Positions 17,901 through 26,771 of a DNA stretch of 64,000 bases are shown one piece after another. The DNA is from Polaribacter sp. SA4-10. GTDB lineage: Bacteria; Bacteroidota; Bacteroidia; Flavobacteriales; Flavobacteriaceae. The notes beneath the pieces were generated by a model, which worked only from the letters and a program-made list of their open reading frames with translations, was not told the DNA's origin and did no database searches. The stretch spans positions 1 through 64,000 of the forward strand of contig CATIQU010000035.1 of assembly GCA_949519155.1 (NCBI GenBank). Direction: 5' to 3'. Position 1 is the stretch's first letter; each line of letters opens with the position of its first letter. The position numbers and the translations under genes are program-made.

Positions 17901-18654
17901 GAAAATTATGCGTTTCTGCTTTGATTGAGATTACAGAATCAAAATCTTGGACTTCATAAAAATCAGGTTTGTCTGCAGTTTTTGGTGCAAACTGTGTTAC
18001 GGTTGGTCCCTTTATAAAAGCTACATTGTCTTTGTAGGCTGAAACAATATCGTTTGGAAATTGTTTTGCCGTTTCTTTAATCATTTTGAATAGGGAAGTA
18101 GGTTGGGCTTCTCCGTCAATGACAAATGTGCCATTAAATATTTTGTGTCGACAGTGTTCTGAATTTACTTGGCTGAAACCAAAGACTTCAGAATCTGTTA
18201 ATTTTCTTCCTATTTTTGTTGCAACACCTTCTAAATACGCAACCTCTTCTTCATTTAATGAAAGTCCTTCTTGCGCATTGTAAGCTGCAATATCATCGAT
18301 ATTTAAAATGGCTTCAGGTTGGGTTTCAATAGTAAATGAATCTTGATCTAAGCCCTTGTATTTTTCAGAAATCATTGGGTCAAAATCAGAGAAATCTTCA
18401 GCAACTGCTGTAAACTCTTCAATTCTAAGGATGTTTGAAATCCCCATGTTTTGGGTAATTTCTACAGCATTTGTACTCCATGGAGTAATCATTGCTGCCC
18501 TTGGCCCAATAAAAAAAGCGTCCATTGAAGACACTTCTATTTTGGGTTGATCTGCAAATAACCAAGTTAGTTTTGCAATCGTTGTTTTGGTTAATTCTTT
18601 TGTTGTTTGAACAGTAAATAGTTTACTGTCTGTGTTTCCGAAAAAGTGAATCAT
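14971..18654 (-). CDS. purL: Phosphoribosylformylglycinamidine synthase (large fused form)
   Basis: Fourth step of de novo purine synthesis: FGAR, ATP and glutamine give FGAM. At 1227 residues it is the fused form used by Gammaproteobacteria and many Bacteroidota, with no separate PurS or PurQ. An N-terminal PurS-like domain is followed by two AIRS-type ATP-binding halves (HNFPTTVEPFNGAATGSGG and, later, GHDVASGGLITTLLE) and a C-terminal class I glutaminase. That glutaminase has the nucleophile in SIGICNGAQLW and the His-Glu pair in MPHIERS. The gene is monocistronic with its own promoter and terminator. Upstream the TAAATTTG box leaves a leader of about 25 bases; no purine riboswitch pattern is visible. 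Confidence 0.97.
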   Translation of the reverse strand: MIHFFGNTDSKLFTVQTTKELTKTTIAKLTWLFADQPKIEVSSMDAFFIGPRAAMITPWSTNAVEITQNMGISNILRIEEFTAVAEDFSDFDPMISEKYKGLDQDSFTIETQPEAILNIDDIAAYNAQEGLSLNEEEVAYLEGVATKIGRKLTDSEVFGFSQVNSEHCRHKIFNGTFVIDGEAQPTSLFKMIKETAKQFPNDIVSAYKDNVAFIKGPTVTQFAPKTADKPDFYEVQDFDSVISIKAETHNFPTTVEPFNGAATGSGGEIRDRLAGGKGSLPLAGTAVYMTSYSRLEENRYWENKFEARDWLYQTPMDILIKASNGASDFGNKFGQPLITGSVLTFEHEENAASSDAKPRKLGYDKVIMQAGGIGYGKADQAIKDTPKEGDKIVILGGENYRIGMGGAAVSSADTGEFSSGIELNAVQRSNPEMQKRAANAVRGMVESEENFIVSIHDHGAGGHLNCLSELVEDTGGNIDLDKLPVGDPTLSAKEIIGNESQERMGLVIAEKHIDTLQRIAERERAPMYTVGEVTGNDRFTFESKTKGDKPMDLALEDMFGSSPKTVLTDKNIVRKYKNPRYKKKNLNIYLNQVLQLEAVGCKDWLTNKVDRCVGGKVAKQQCVGPLQIPLNNVGVMALDYNGKEGVATSIGHSPISGLIHPEAGSRNSITEALTNIIWAPLKDNLTSVSLSANWMWPCKNEGEDARLYKAVKAISEFSIDLGINVPTGKDSLSMKQKYSDGDIISPGTVIISAAGNCSEISQVVEPLLQVNGGNIYYINISQDAFKLGGSSFNQVLNTIGNEAPDVKNAGYVKNVFNTIQELIKTDKIVAGHDVASGGLITTLLEMCFAEINLGADFDISELNEEDSIKVLFAENSGIIFQADTAVEVILKENKIEVFNIGTPNNSGKVTIKNGDDNFTFDVAETRDTWYKTSFLLDQKQTANGLAKARFDNYKKQPLQFTFPKKFTGKLPKATAKAKRPKAAILREKGSNSEREMANAMYLAGFDVKDVHMTDLISGRETLEDIQFIGAVGGFSNSDVLGSAKGWAGAFLYNAKAKKALKNFFKREDTLSIGICNGAQLWMELDLINPKHKVHGKLVHNDSKKHESSFTSVKIQENNSVMLSSLAGTELGVWISHGEGKFNLPESEENYQIVAKYGYEGYPNNPNGSDFNTAMLCDATGRHLVTMPHIERSTFQWNWANYPTGRKDQVSPWLTAFVNAKDWINTKK

Positions 18655-18685
18655 TCTATTGTTTTAGGTATGTTGTTGTAAATAG

Positions 18686-18718
18686 CAAATTTACTTTTTT
18701 TAGTTCATAAGCTCCCAA
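18686..18718 (-). promoter_or_regulatory. purL promoter (TTG-N22-TAAATTTG)
   Basis: Minus-strand TTG at 18716-18718 and TAAATTTG at 18686-18693, separated by 22 bases, 31 bases before the purL ATG. Fits the loose flavobacterial consensus. Confidence 0.55.
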
Positions 18719-18763
18719 TTTATTTTAGAGAATATTCAGAGTTATTCACGGAGTTATAAACGT

Positions 18764-18795
18764 AAAAGAGGCGTTCTTTTTAGAACGCCTCTTTT
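18764..18795 (-). terminator. Strong terminator after the secreted nuclease gene
   Basis: Perfect 13-bp inverted repeat AAAAGAGGCGTTC / GAACGCCTCTTTT with a 6-base loop, 27 bases after the stop at 18822, followed by an A/T tract. Confidence 0.88.
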
Positions 18796-18821
18796 GTAAT
18801 TATTTGAAAGAAATATGTGGT

Positions 18822-20957
18822 TTATCGTCGAATCAATTTCTTGGTGATCGATTTATTTTCAGAGGTAATCTTTAGTAAATAGATACCATTTGAAAGCGAA
18901 GAAATATCGATGTTCTTTTTTGTGATCGTTACAGTTTGATTTTTAATTAACTTCCCTAGAATACTATAAACAGCAACCTTTACTTCTTTGTTTGTGTTAA
19001 AGAATAATGTGTTTCCATTGTTTGGATTTGGATATACCTGAAAGTTCTCAAGACTATTTTCGCTTACACTAAGAGTAGCACTGTGCGATCCAATACCATC
19101 AAAAGTATTTGCGGCAAAAGAGTCCCATTCATTCACTGTGTATGTAGTGTTTGGTGAAGAAACTGTTGATTTTCTTCTTAATGTAATGTCTTGACCAAAA
19201 CTACCACCACCTCCAAAAGTTCCAACAATATCAATAAGCACACCATCCTTAAACAAACCAACAGGGTCATCCCCATTAAAGTTGATTGGCGCACCCCATA
19301 CACCAGATACACTTTGGTGCACTAAATCTGCGTTGTCAATTAAGTCTTGAGCATCTGCATCTCCATGGATAATTACAAAAACATCTCCAGAAACAATACT
19401 TTGTACAGCACCAGTGCTTAAGTCTAACTCATTGACCCAATCACCTCCACCGTTGGATTGTTTTTTTATTGAATAGCCAGTCAAATCTACTGCACCACTT
19501 GTTAAATTTACAATTTCAATCGCTTTGTTATTTCCACCATTTGGCTCTACATATTCAGAAATAAAGAGTTCTTCAATTCCATTAGAACCTCCGTCTGTAG
19601 TCGTAATTGCTACAACTGGACTTTGAGCAGATTCGTTATTTGCTGCATCTTTGGCAGAAATTGATATTTGATAGGTTGTTGAAACCGTCAAACCAGTTAT
19701 TGTATAGGTAAGGTCTGCAGTAGCTGCTTCAAAAACGCCATCTACAAAAACACGGTATTCAGTAACTGCTGTATCATCGGTTGCTGCATCCCAGTTCACC
19801 TTAAAGGCAGTTCCAGAAATGTTTGTTGCTGAGATATTAGTAGGCACTGATGGTGCTGTTGTATCTGTGGCAGTCGTTGCATTTACAACCGTACTTTTTT
19901 CAGAGATATTATTGATTAAATCTCTCGCTTGTACTTGTATCGCGTATGAGGTATTTGGTGTTAAACCTGTAATTTGATAATTAATACTTGCCGTTTGTGC
20001 CGTTAATGCGTCATCTACATATATATTGTATCCTGTAACTTCAACATTATCCGTAGAAGCCGTCCAGTTGATATCAATCGTAGTTGTGGTTTCATTGCTT
20101 GCAATCACATCCATTGGTTGAGATGGTGCTTCGGTATCGCTACTTGTATAAATCCCCCAAGTGTCTTGAGCTGAATCTCCTCCCCAAATTCTGGTGGCTA
20201 AATAAGGATTGTCAATATATGGGTTTCTATTTCCTTGTGCTGCTGAGTTATTGGTGTCTCCATGATAGTTGTTTCTGTTTTTTTCGAAATCTGAAACAGG
20301 ATCTTCTACATTCCATTTTAGGAATAGGTCAATCATATCATCAGGAGTTAAACTACTATTTCCAACTCCAACAGCAGTTGGTAAGCAAACTTGTTCGTAA
20401 CGTGTATACATATACATCATCATTCTTGCAACATCTCCTTTCCACTCATCGCCAGGATACCAGCCTCCAGAAACATTTCCAGAATTTCCAGCACCTTCGG
20501 AAAATTTAGAATTACTTCTTGTTGTATTCGTCGTTCTGTCAGCAGATCTCAGGTGATGTGCATCCGCCCCAGGACCTGAAGTTCCTAAATTTGGATTCCC
20601 TAGAGACTTTGCATACACATGTTCTCTATTCCAGACAAAAGACCCATTACTCCCATTGTCTTGAAGGGTAATGTCTCTGGTTCTATCGTTGGAATCAATA
20701 TTATCTGAGCCATCTTCCCAGCCATATACTAATACGACTTCTTGAGAATTATCTGGATTAAGATCGGTGTTTTTACAAGCCGTCCATACTTCAGAATAAG
20801 ATAATAAATTAGTGTGTGTATTGACAATTTTTTGGTTTAAAGCATTTTTTAATGTCAATCCAGTGAGAGTCAAATCTAAATCATTATAATAGGATTCTTG
20901 TGAGAATCCACTAAGGGTAGCACTAATAATTGCAACAATAAAAAAGATGTTTTTCAT
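18822..20957 (-). CDS. Secreted endonuclease I with two fibronectin-III domains, lamin-tail domain and T9SS sorting tail
   Basis: A 711-residue exported nuclease. A signal peptide (MKNIFFIVAIISATLSGFSQ) precedes an endonuclease I domain (about residues 25-270). WNREHVYAKS and DAHHLRSADRTTNTTRSN supply the His and Asn/Arg residues expected for a beta-beta-alpha-metal fold nuclease. Two fibronectin type III repeats follow (about 282-362 and 372-455), then a lamin-tail domain (about 462-610, LFISEYVEPNGGNNKAIEIV). The C-terminal sorting domain begins NFQVYPNPNNG and ends GIYLLKITSENKSITKKLIRR-like, the type A tail used by type IX secretion. It probably degrades extracellular DNA or RNA for nutrient gain. 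It is monocistronic, with promoter and terminator. Confidence 0.93.
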   Translation of the reverse strand: MKNIFFIVAIISATLSGFSQESYYNDLDLTLTGLTLKNALNQKIVNTHTNLLSYSEVWTACKNTDLNPDNSQEVVLVYGWEDGSDNIDSNDRTRDITLQDNGSNGSFVWNREHVYAKSLGNPNLGTSGPGADAHHLRSADRTTNTTRSNSKFSEGAGNSGNVSGGWYPGDEWKGDVARMMMYMYTRYEQVCLPTAVGVGNSSLTPDDMIDLFLKWNVEDPVSDFEKNRNNYHGDTNNSAAQGNRNPYIDNPYLATRIWGGDSAQDTWGIYTSSDTEAPSQPMDVIASNETTTTIDINWTASTDNVEVTGYNIYVDDALTAQTASINYQITGLTPNTSYAIQVQARDLINNISEKSTVVNATTATDTTAPSVPTNISATNISGTAFKVNWDAATDDTAVTEYRVFVDGVFEAATADLTYTITGLTVSTTYQISISAKDAANNESAQSPVVAITTTDGGSNGIEELFISEYVEPNGGNNKAIEIVNLTSGAVDLTGYSIKKQSNGGGDWVNELDLSTGAVQSIVSGDVFVIIHGDADAQDLIDNADLVHQSVSGVWGAPINFNGDDPVGLFKDGVLIDIVGTFGGGGSFGQDITLRRKSTVSSPNTTYTVNEWDSFAANTFDGIGSHSATLSVSENSLENFQVYPNPNNGNTLFFNTNKEVKVAVYSILGKLIKNQTVTITKKNIDISSLSNGIYLLKITSENKSITKKLIRR

Positions 20958-20988
20958 TTGTAAGGGTATTTAATGAATATATAAAGTT

Positions 20989-20996
20989 CAAATTTA
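20989..20996 (-). promoter_or_regulatory. -7 box upstream of the secreted nuclease (TAAATTTG)
   Basis: TAAATTTG on the minus strand, 31 bases before the nuclease ATG; no clear -33 element. Confidence 0.45.
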
Positions 20997-21016
20997 ATTT
21001 AAAATAGTGTAACTAT

Positions 21017-22228
21017 TTATTTTTTCTCTAATAAAGCCATGTAAAATCCATCAAAACCAGAAATGTGTGCCATTACTTTTTTATCTGATACAAACGTAAA
21101 GTCTTTACCAGCTTCTGAGGCTAAGAACATTTTTACTTGATTTTGATTTTCTGAAGGTAAAATTGAACAGGTTGCATATACCATTTTTCCACCTGGCTTT
21201 ACCATCGTCGAATAGCTTTGTAATATTTCTTGTTGTATTTTTTTTATATTATCAATAAATTCAGGCTGTAATTTCCATTTAGAATCTGGATTTCTACGAA
21301 TCACACCCAATCCAGAACAAGGAGCATCGATTAAAACACGATCTGCTTTTCCTTGTAATTTTTTGATAGGTTTGGTAGAATCAATCACCCGCATGTCGAT
21401 GTTGTGTGCTTTGTTTCTTTTAGCTCTTACCTTTAATTTACGTAGTTTACTCTCGTAAATATCCATCGCAATAATTTGCCCTTTATTTTGCATTAACGAA
21501 GCCAAGTGCAATGTCTTTCCACCAGCACCTGCACAGGTATCTACTACTTTCATTCCTGGCTTCACATCCAAATAGGCTGCCACCAATTGTGAAGAAGCGT
21601 CTTGTACTTCAAAATAACCATTGTGAAATGCTTCTGTTTTAAATACATTGGCTCTTTCTGGTAAAACTAATGCATCTGGATGTTGTGGTACAAATTCTGT
21701 ATTAACGTCTTCTTCTTTTAATTTTTTTTGTAAAACTTCTTTTGAAACATTTAAGGTGTTTGTTCTTAGAATAACACTTGCTTGAATGTTTAAGGCAGCA
21801 ATTTCTTTAGTCCATAGTTCTTCCCCTAATTCTTCAACACAAAGCGCATCCATCCAATCTGGAACGGATTCTCTGTATTTTCTAGTTCGAGACAATTCTG
21901 CAAAACGGCCTTTAATTTTTCTTTCGGGTACATCTCCAATTTGATTCCAATCGGGCAATGCAATTCCTCTCAAAATACACCACACAGAAAAGATTCTCCA
22001 AATATTATCTCTGTCATATGGAGCCTTTACCTCTGCAATTTCGGCATAGAGTCGATTCCAACGGACAATTTCATAAATTGTTTCTGCAACAAATTTACGG
22101 TCTCTTGCGCCCCAACGCTTATCTCGTTTTAAGGCTTTTTCTACCGCTTTGTCAGCATAAACGCCTTCATTAAATATATCTCTAATACTATCTATAACTG
22201 CAAAAGTTAAGTTTCTGTGTAATCTCAT
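21017..22228 (-). CDS. rsmB: 16S rRNA (cytosine-C5) methyltransferase, RsmB/NOL1-Nop2-Sun family
   Basis: SAM-dependent RNA m5C methyltransferase of 403 residues. An N-terminal NusB-like helical region (about 1-130) precedes the Rossmann methyltransferase domain. The SAM-binding motif reads VVDTCAGAGGKTLHLA, motif IV is DAPCSGLGVIRRNPD with one catalytic cysteine, and motif VI is YATCSILPSENQ with the other. The start is ATG 22226-22228 (MRLHRNLTFAVIDSI). The longer frame starting at the TTG of 22252 is rejected because that TTG is part of the TATCTTTG promoter box. Divergent from recG. The exact rRNA position methylated is inferred from the family. Confidence 0.9.
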   Translation of the reverse strand: MRLHRNLTFAVIDSIRDIFNEGVYADKAVEKALKRDKRWGARDRKFVAETIYEIVRWNRLYAEIAEVKAPYDRDNIWRIFSVWCILRGIALPDWNQIGDVPERKIKGRFAELSRTRKYRESVPDWMDALCVEELGEELWTKEIAALNIQASVILRTNTLNVSKEVLQKKLKEEDVNTEFVPQHPDALVLPERANVFKTEAFHNGYFEVQDASSQLVAAYLDVKPGMKVVDTCAGAGGKTLHLASLMQNKGQIIAMDIYESKLRKLKVRAKRNKAHNIDMRVIDSTKPIKKLQGKADRVLIDAPCSGLGVIRRNPDSKWKLQPEFIDNIKKIQQEILQSYSTMVKPGGKMVYATCSILPSENQNQVKMFLASEAGKDFTFVSDKKVMAHISGFDGFYMALLEKK

Positions 22229-22249
22229 TGTATCGTTTCTATCGGGGTG

Positions 22250-22257
22250 CAAAGATA
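22250..22257 (-). promoter_or_regulatory. -7 box of rsmB (TATCTTTG)
   Basis: TATCTTTG on the minus strand, 21 bases before the chosen rsmB ATG. It overlaps the alternative upstream TTG codon and so decides the start. Confidence 0.6.
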
Positions 22258-22371
22258 CGTTAAATTAAGGGATTTTTTTCCTGCTTTTTCATTTCCATTT
22301 ATGATAAAGAATCAAAAATTGTTTTTTGTGAATATTGAATTCTTTATTTTCGTTGCTGTAAATTAAATCAA

Positions 22372-24492
22372 GTGAATTTAAACAACCCAATAACATACAT
22401 AAAAGGCATTAGTGTTCACCGAGCATCGCTTCTGTATGCCGAATTGGGAATCAAAACTTGCAACGATTTATTGCACTTTTTTCCGTTTCGATACATTGAT
22501 AAAACACAGTTTTATGCAATTAAAGAATTGCAACCCAATTCTTCTGAAGTTCAGGTTGTTGGTAAAATTACACGTATAAAATCGATTGCTCAAGCTAGAG
22601 GAAGTAGGCTAGTAGCCACTTTTCAAGATACATCTGGTACGATGGAGTTGGTTTGGTTTAAAGGCCAGAAATGGATCAAAGACTCCCTAAAAATAAACGA
22701 ACCCTATGTAGTATATGGAAAGTTGAATCACTACAATGGAAATTTTAGCATTCCACATCCAGAATTAGAATTAGTTTCCGATTATAAAAGAAAGCTACAA
22801 ACCAAAATGCAACCTGTATATCCTTCTACTGAGAAATTAACAAATTCGGGCGTTTCCAATAAGTTAGTGCGAGGCTATATTCAAGATTTGTTACAGCAAG
22901 TTTTCGACGGCGTTCAAGAAAGTCTTTCCCCTGAAATTATTGATGATTTTCAATTGATTTCTAAAAGAGATGCATTATTGAATGTTCATTTCCCTAAAAA
23001 TCAAGAACAGTTAGCCAAGGCAGAATTTCGATTAAAATTTGAAGAATTATTTTTCATCCAATTGCAATTGGCGCGTAAAAAACTGATTAATAAAGCAAAA
23101 ATTAAAGGACCTGTATTTGAAAATGTTGGAGCCGTTTTTAATCAATTCTATAAAGAAAAGTTACCGTTCAATTTAACGAATGCGCAAAAGCGAGTTTTAA
23201 AAGAAATCCGAAAAGATGTCGCATCAAGAGCCCACATGAATCGATTGTTGCAAGGAGACGTAGGTTCAGGAAAAACAATTGTTGCGTTGTTGGCGATGTT
23301 GTTAGCCATTGATAATGGGTATCAGGCAACGATTATAGCACCTACAGAGATTTTGGCAAAACAACATTACATTGCTGTTTCCGAACTTTTGGAAGGAATG
23401 AATATCAATGTAGACATTCTAACAGGTTCTGTAAAAATAAAAAAGCGAAGAGAAATTCACGCGAATTTAGAAAGCGGACAACTGCACATTCTGGTGGGCA
23501 CCCATGCTTTACTTGAAGATAAGGTGAAATTCCACAATTTAGGAATTGCCGTAATTGATGAACAGCACCGTTTTGGAGTTGCACAACGTTCTAAACTCTG
23601 GGCAAAGGGCGCTCAGAATGCCGATGGAGGAGCTGTTGTTCCTCCACATATTCTTGTAATGACGGCTACACCCATTCCAAGAACATTGGCCATGTCGGTC
23701 TATGGTGATTTAGATATCTCGGTGATTGATGAACTTCCCCCAGGTAGGAAAGAGGTGAAAACGGTACATCGCTATGATAGCAATCGCCTCTCAGTTTTTA
23801 AATTTATGCGAGATGAGATTGAAAAAGGAAGACAAATTTACTTGGTGTATCCTTTAATTCAAGAATCGGCCGCCATGGATTATAAAGATTTAATGGATGG
23901 ATATGAAGGAGTTTCTAGAGAATTTCCAGCACCAAAATATCAAATAAGTATTGTACACGGACAAATGAAACCTGCTGACAAAGAATTTGAAATGCAACGT
24001 TTTGTAAAAGGGGAAACGCAAATTATGGTTGCCACAACCGTTATTGAGGTAGGTGTCAATGTTCCCAATGCCAGTGTCATGATTATTGAAAGTGCCGAAC
24101 GTTTTGGACTTTCACAATTGCATCAGCTTAGAGGAAGGGTTGGCCGTGGGGCAGATCAAAGTTATTGTATTTTTATAACAAGTTATAAACTTTCTGCTGA
24201 AGCAAAAACGCGTTTAAAAACGATGGTAGAAACTACAGACGGATTTAAAATTGCTGAAGTCGATTTGAAATTACGTGGACCTGGAAATATTATGGGTACA
24301 CAACAAAGTGGTGTATTAAATTTAAAAATTGCAGATGTTGTAAAAGACGGCGCTACTTTGGTAAAAGCAAGAAATGCGGCAATAGGTTTATTGCAAGCCG
24401 ATTCTAATTTGTCCAAACCAGAAAATATAGGAATTCTAAAAACTTTCACAGCAATCTATAAGTCTACAGGAATTTGGGCAAATATTAGTTAG
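22372..24492 (+). CDS. recG: ATP-dependent DNA helicase RecG
   Basis: Remodels stalled replication forks and branches Holliday junctions. The 706-residue protein begins at GTG 22372-22374 (NLNNPITYIKGISVHRA), the usual N-terminus of the family, with no better start nearby. The OB-fold wedge domain covers about residues 60-150. The superfamily 2 helicase core has Walker A LLQGDVGSGKTIVALLA, the DEQH box AVIDEQHRFGV, motif III MTATPIPRT and motif VI HQLRGRVGRG, followed by the RecG C-terminal TRG-like segment. It is convergent with the next gene, with only 10 bases between their stops. Confidence 0.96.
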   Translation: MNLNNPITYIKGISVHRASLLYAELGIKTCNDLLHFFPFRYIDKTQFYAIKELQPNSSEVQVVGKITRIKSIAQARGSRLVATFQDTSGTMELVWFKGQKWIKDSLKINEPYVVYGKLNHYNGNFSIPHPELELVSDYKRKLQTKMQPVYPSTEKLTNSGVSNKLVRGYIQDLLQQVFDGVQESLSPEIIDDFQLISKRDALLNVHFPKNQEQLAKAEFRLKFEELFFIQLQLARKKLINKAKIKGPVFENVGAVFNQFYKEKLPFNLTNAQKRVLKEIRKDVASRAHMNRLLQGDVGSGKTIVALLAMLLAIDNGYQATIIAPTEILAKQHYIAVSELLEGMNINVDILTGSVKIKKRREIHANLESGQLHILVGTHALLEDKVKFHNLGIAVIDEQHRFGVAQRSKLWAKGAQNADGGAVVPPHILVMTATPIPRTLAMSVYGDLDISVIDELPPGRKEVKTVHRYDSNRLSVFKFMRDEIEKGRQIYLVYPLIQESAAMDYKDLMDGYEGVSREFPAPKYQISIVHGQMKPADKEFEMQRFVKGETQIMVATTVIEVGVNVPNASVMIIESAERFGLSQLHQLRGRVGRGADQSYCIFITSYKLSAEAKTRLKTMVETTDGFKIAEVDLKLRGPGNIMGTQQSGVLNLKIADVVKDGATLVKARNAAIGLLQADSNLSKPENIGILKTFTAIYKSTGIWANIS

Positions 24493-24502
24493 ATTCCGAA
24501 TT

Positions 24503-24979
24503 CTAATTCCTTGTTTTTTTTGCACTTAGGCTCCATCTATACCCAACATTTAGAATTGCTTTTGATTCAAATGATATTTCTGTGTTTGCATTGAGGGGAT
24601 TCAATTCAACGGAGGCAATCCAATACCCATTTTTTTGGGTAGCAAAACTAGATTGTAAAAAGACATTAAAAGGGAAAGGTCTTATTCCTACAATCACTTT
24701 AGTGGTGTCAAACATTTTACCAATACCAATTTTACCTGTTACAAGTGATGGGAGTGCAAAACCAGCTTGATATTCAAAAATGATATCATTTTCATTTATG
24801 TAGGTTTTTCCCCACAGAACGGAAGTTCCTGGAAATGGAAAACCCTCTTCAGAGATGAATGCAATCCCGAAATTCCATTCAATAAAAGAGTTTTTTGAAG
24901 TTATTGAAGGGCTTTCTTGTGCCACACTAACTTGAAAGAAAAAAAGAAATAAAAACGTACTAATAATTATTTTTTTCAT
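24503..24979 (-). CDS. Small secreted or outer-membrane beta-rich protein, unknown family
   Basis: I do not recognise this 158-residue protein. It has a clear signal peptide (MKKIIISTFLFLFFFQVSVA, cleavage before QES) and no lipobox. The mature part alternates hydrophobic and polar residues (NSFIEWNFGIAFISEEGFPF, KVIVGIRPFPFNVFLQSSFA) and ends in NVGYRWSLSAKKTRN, suggesting a small beta-barrel or beta-sandwich in the outer membrane or periplasm. The C-terminal SAKKTRN does not look like a standard barrel-ending aromatic residue, so a periplasmic location is equally possible. Apparently monocistronic, convergent with recG. Orphan without informative context. Confidence 0.7.
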   Translation of the reverse strand: MKKIIISTFLFLFFFQVSVAQESPSITSKNSFIEWNFGIAFISEEGFPFPGTSVLWGKTYINENDIIFEYQAGFALPSLVTGKIGIGKMFDTTKVIVGIRPFPFNVFLQSSFATQKNGYWIASVELNPLNANTEISFESKAILNVGYRWSLSAKKTRN

Positions 24980-25285
24980 GGGACGTTATTTAAGTATTAA
25001 ATACATTTATTAAGAAGCTAATTTACGAAATAAAAAAATAATGTGAAACAGAGCGTATTTTAAATAAAATTTAAAAGGTTTTAATAGGTATATAATAGTT
25101 TCATTATTAATCCAAAACTGGAATTAAAATCCCTCCAATTAATAAATCAATAGCATTATCTTTACCGATAGAATTACAAATAAGCACAATAGAAGAAGTT
25201 TTATAATGCTGAATAAGAATACTTGATCCTCTCCAATAAAAATAAATCAGATATTCTAAATACGAATAAATAAAATAAATCAATA
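24980..25285. other. Intergenic region between divergent genes
   Basis: About 300 AT-rich bases that must hold the promoters of the secreted protein (minus) and the haloperoxidase-like gene (plus). No TAnnTTTG box at a convincing place, no RNA gene and no repeat were seen. A minus-strand open frame running into the haloperoxidase gene (25107-25370) has no protein-like features beyond one hydrophobic run and is not called. Confidence 0.5.
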
Positions 25286-26623
25286 ATGAGAAAATTGTCA
25301 TATAGCCCCATAAAACTACTCTTCTTTGTGTTTTTAATTGGAATTTTGACACGTTGTCAGAAATCATCAACCCCCATTAAAATTAGTCCAGACAACTATC
25401 ATGCAGCTGTAGATATGGTAACTAATATTATGATTCATGATATATTTTCTCCCCCTGTTGCAAGTCGAGTATTTGCATACCCTAATGTAGCAGCCTATGA
25501 GATATTAGTGCAAAAAGACACAACATATACCTCTTTAGTTCATACGGCAAACGGGTTGAACTCTTTACCTCAAATGGAAGTGGATAAAAATATTAATGCA
25601 AATGTAGCCGCTTTAATTGCGCATTTGGAAGTAAGTGAAATGTTGATTTTTTCGAAAGAGAAATTGAACGTTTTAAAAGATAGTTTGTTTCAAAAATGGC
25701 AGAACACCAACAAACAAGAATTTTTAGCCTCTCAAGCCTATGCTTTAAAAGTAGTTTCACATGTTAAAGAATGGATGGATGCAGATCATTACAATCAAAC
25801 GCGAACCATGCCAAAGTATACAGTAGACACGAACGATGCTTCAAGATGGCAACCAACCCCACCTGCGTATATGGATGCAATTGAGCCACATTGGAATAAA
25901 ATTAGGCCTTTTTTACTACAATCAGCAGACCAGTTCAAACCACTACCACACCCAGTATTTTCTTTGAAAAAAGACTCAGATTTCTATAAAGAATTATTAG
26001 AGGTGTATGCAATTAGTAAACGCATTACAGAAAAAGGAGATCAATCTGAAGAAGTAGCCATCGCAAAGTTCTGGGATTGCAATCCGTATGTTTCTGTAAC
26101 AAGAGGACATTTTATGTTTGCTACTAAAAAAATTACCCCAGGAGCACATTGGATTGGAATCGTCAAAATAGCAACACAGAAAACCAATGCAGATTTAATG
26201 GAAACCGTAAATGCATACACGAAAACATCATTAGCAATTGCAGATGCTTTTATTAGTTGTTGGGACGAAAAATACAGCACAAATTTAATCCGACCAGAAA
26301 CACTAATTCATCAAAATATTGATACAGATTGGTTGCCTATTTTACAAACACCTCCTTTTCCAGAGTATACAAGTGGACATTCAGTAGTTTCTGGTGCTGC
26401 ATCTGTAGTCTTAACAACCCTTTTCGGAGATGATTTTGCATTTGATGATGATACGGAATTACAATTTGGATTGCCAGTAAGAAGTTTTACTTCATTTTAC
26501 GATGCCTCAAGCGAAGCTGCAATTAGTAGAATGTATGGAGGAATTCATTATAGAGCTGCCGTTGATAATGGTTTGGAACAAGGTAAAAATTTAGGTCATT
26601 TTATTGTTCAGAAAATTAAATAA
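25286..26623 (+). CDS. Vanadium-dependent haloperoxidase / PAP2-type acid phosphatase lipoprotein
   Basis: A 445-residue lipoprotein: the signal LLFFVFLIGILTRC ends with lipidated Cys24. The all-helical body matches the vanadium-dependent haloperoxidase-related group of Bacteroidota, which shares its active site with PAP2 phosphatases. The phosphate/vanadate-binding motifs are visible in the last third: PFPEYTSGHSVVSGAASVVL with the conserved SGH and, 50 residues on, SRMYGGIHYRAAVDNG with the second R-H pair. Whether it acts on halides or phosphate esters cannot be read from sequence, and the group is often annotated only by fold. It is monocistronic, facing mutS2 convergently. Confidence 0.85.
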   Translation: MRKLSYSPIKLLFFVFLIGILTRCQKSSTPIKISPDNYHAAVDMVTNIMIHDIFSPPVASRVFAYPNVAAYEILVQKDTTYTSLVHTANGLNSLPQMEVDKNINANVAALIAHLEVSEMLIFSKEKLNVLKDSLFQKWQNTNKQEFLASQAYALKVVSHVKEWMDADHYNQTRTMPKYTVDTNDASRWQPTPPAYMDAIEPHWNKIRPFLLQSADQFKPLPHPVFSLKKDSDFYKELLEVYAISKRITEKGDQSEEVAIAKFWDCNPYVSVTRGHFMFATKKITPGAHWIGIVKIATQKTNADLMETVNAYTKTSLAIADAFISCWDEKYSTNLIRPETLIHQNIDTDWLPILQTPPFPEYTSGHSVVSGAASVVLTTLFGDDFAFDDDTELQFGLPVRSFTSFYDASSEAAISRMYGGIHYRAAVDNGLEQGKNLGHFIVQKIK

Positions 26624-26771
26624 AATAATAAATTAAATAGGAATTAGCCTTATTAACGATCCTTCAATACGATTAATAATTTCAACTTTCAAAAGCTTAT
26701 CTATTTAAGGAAATCAATTTAATAAGGCATTGAACTTTTGTAAAAACTATTTATAGTAGGATTTTTCTTAA

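Noticed and set aside
22229..22252. TTG start for rsmB giving eight more residues
   Set aside because: The TTG is the end of the TATCTTTG promoter box, so it would not be within the transcript.
25107..25370. 87-residue minus-strand frame overlapping the haloperoxidase start
   Set aside because: Overlaps a well-supported gene's start, has no promoter box and only a chance hydrophobic run.
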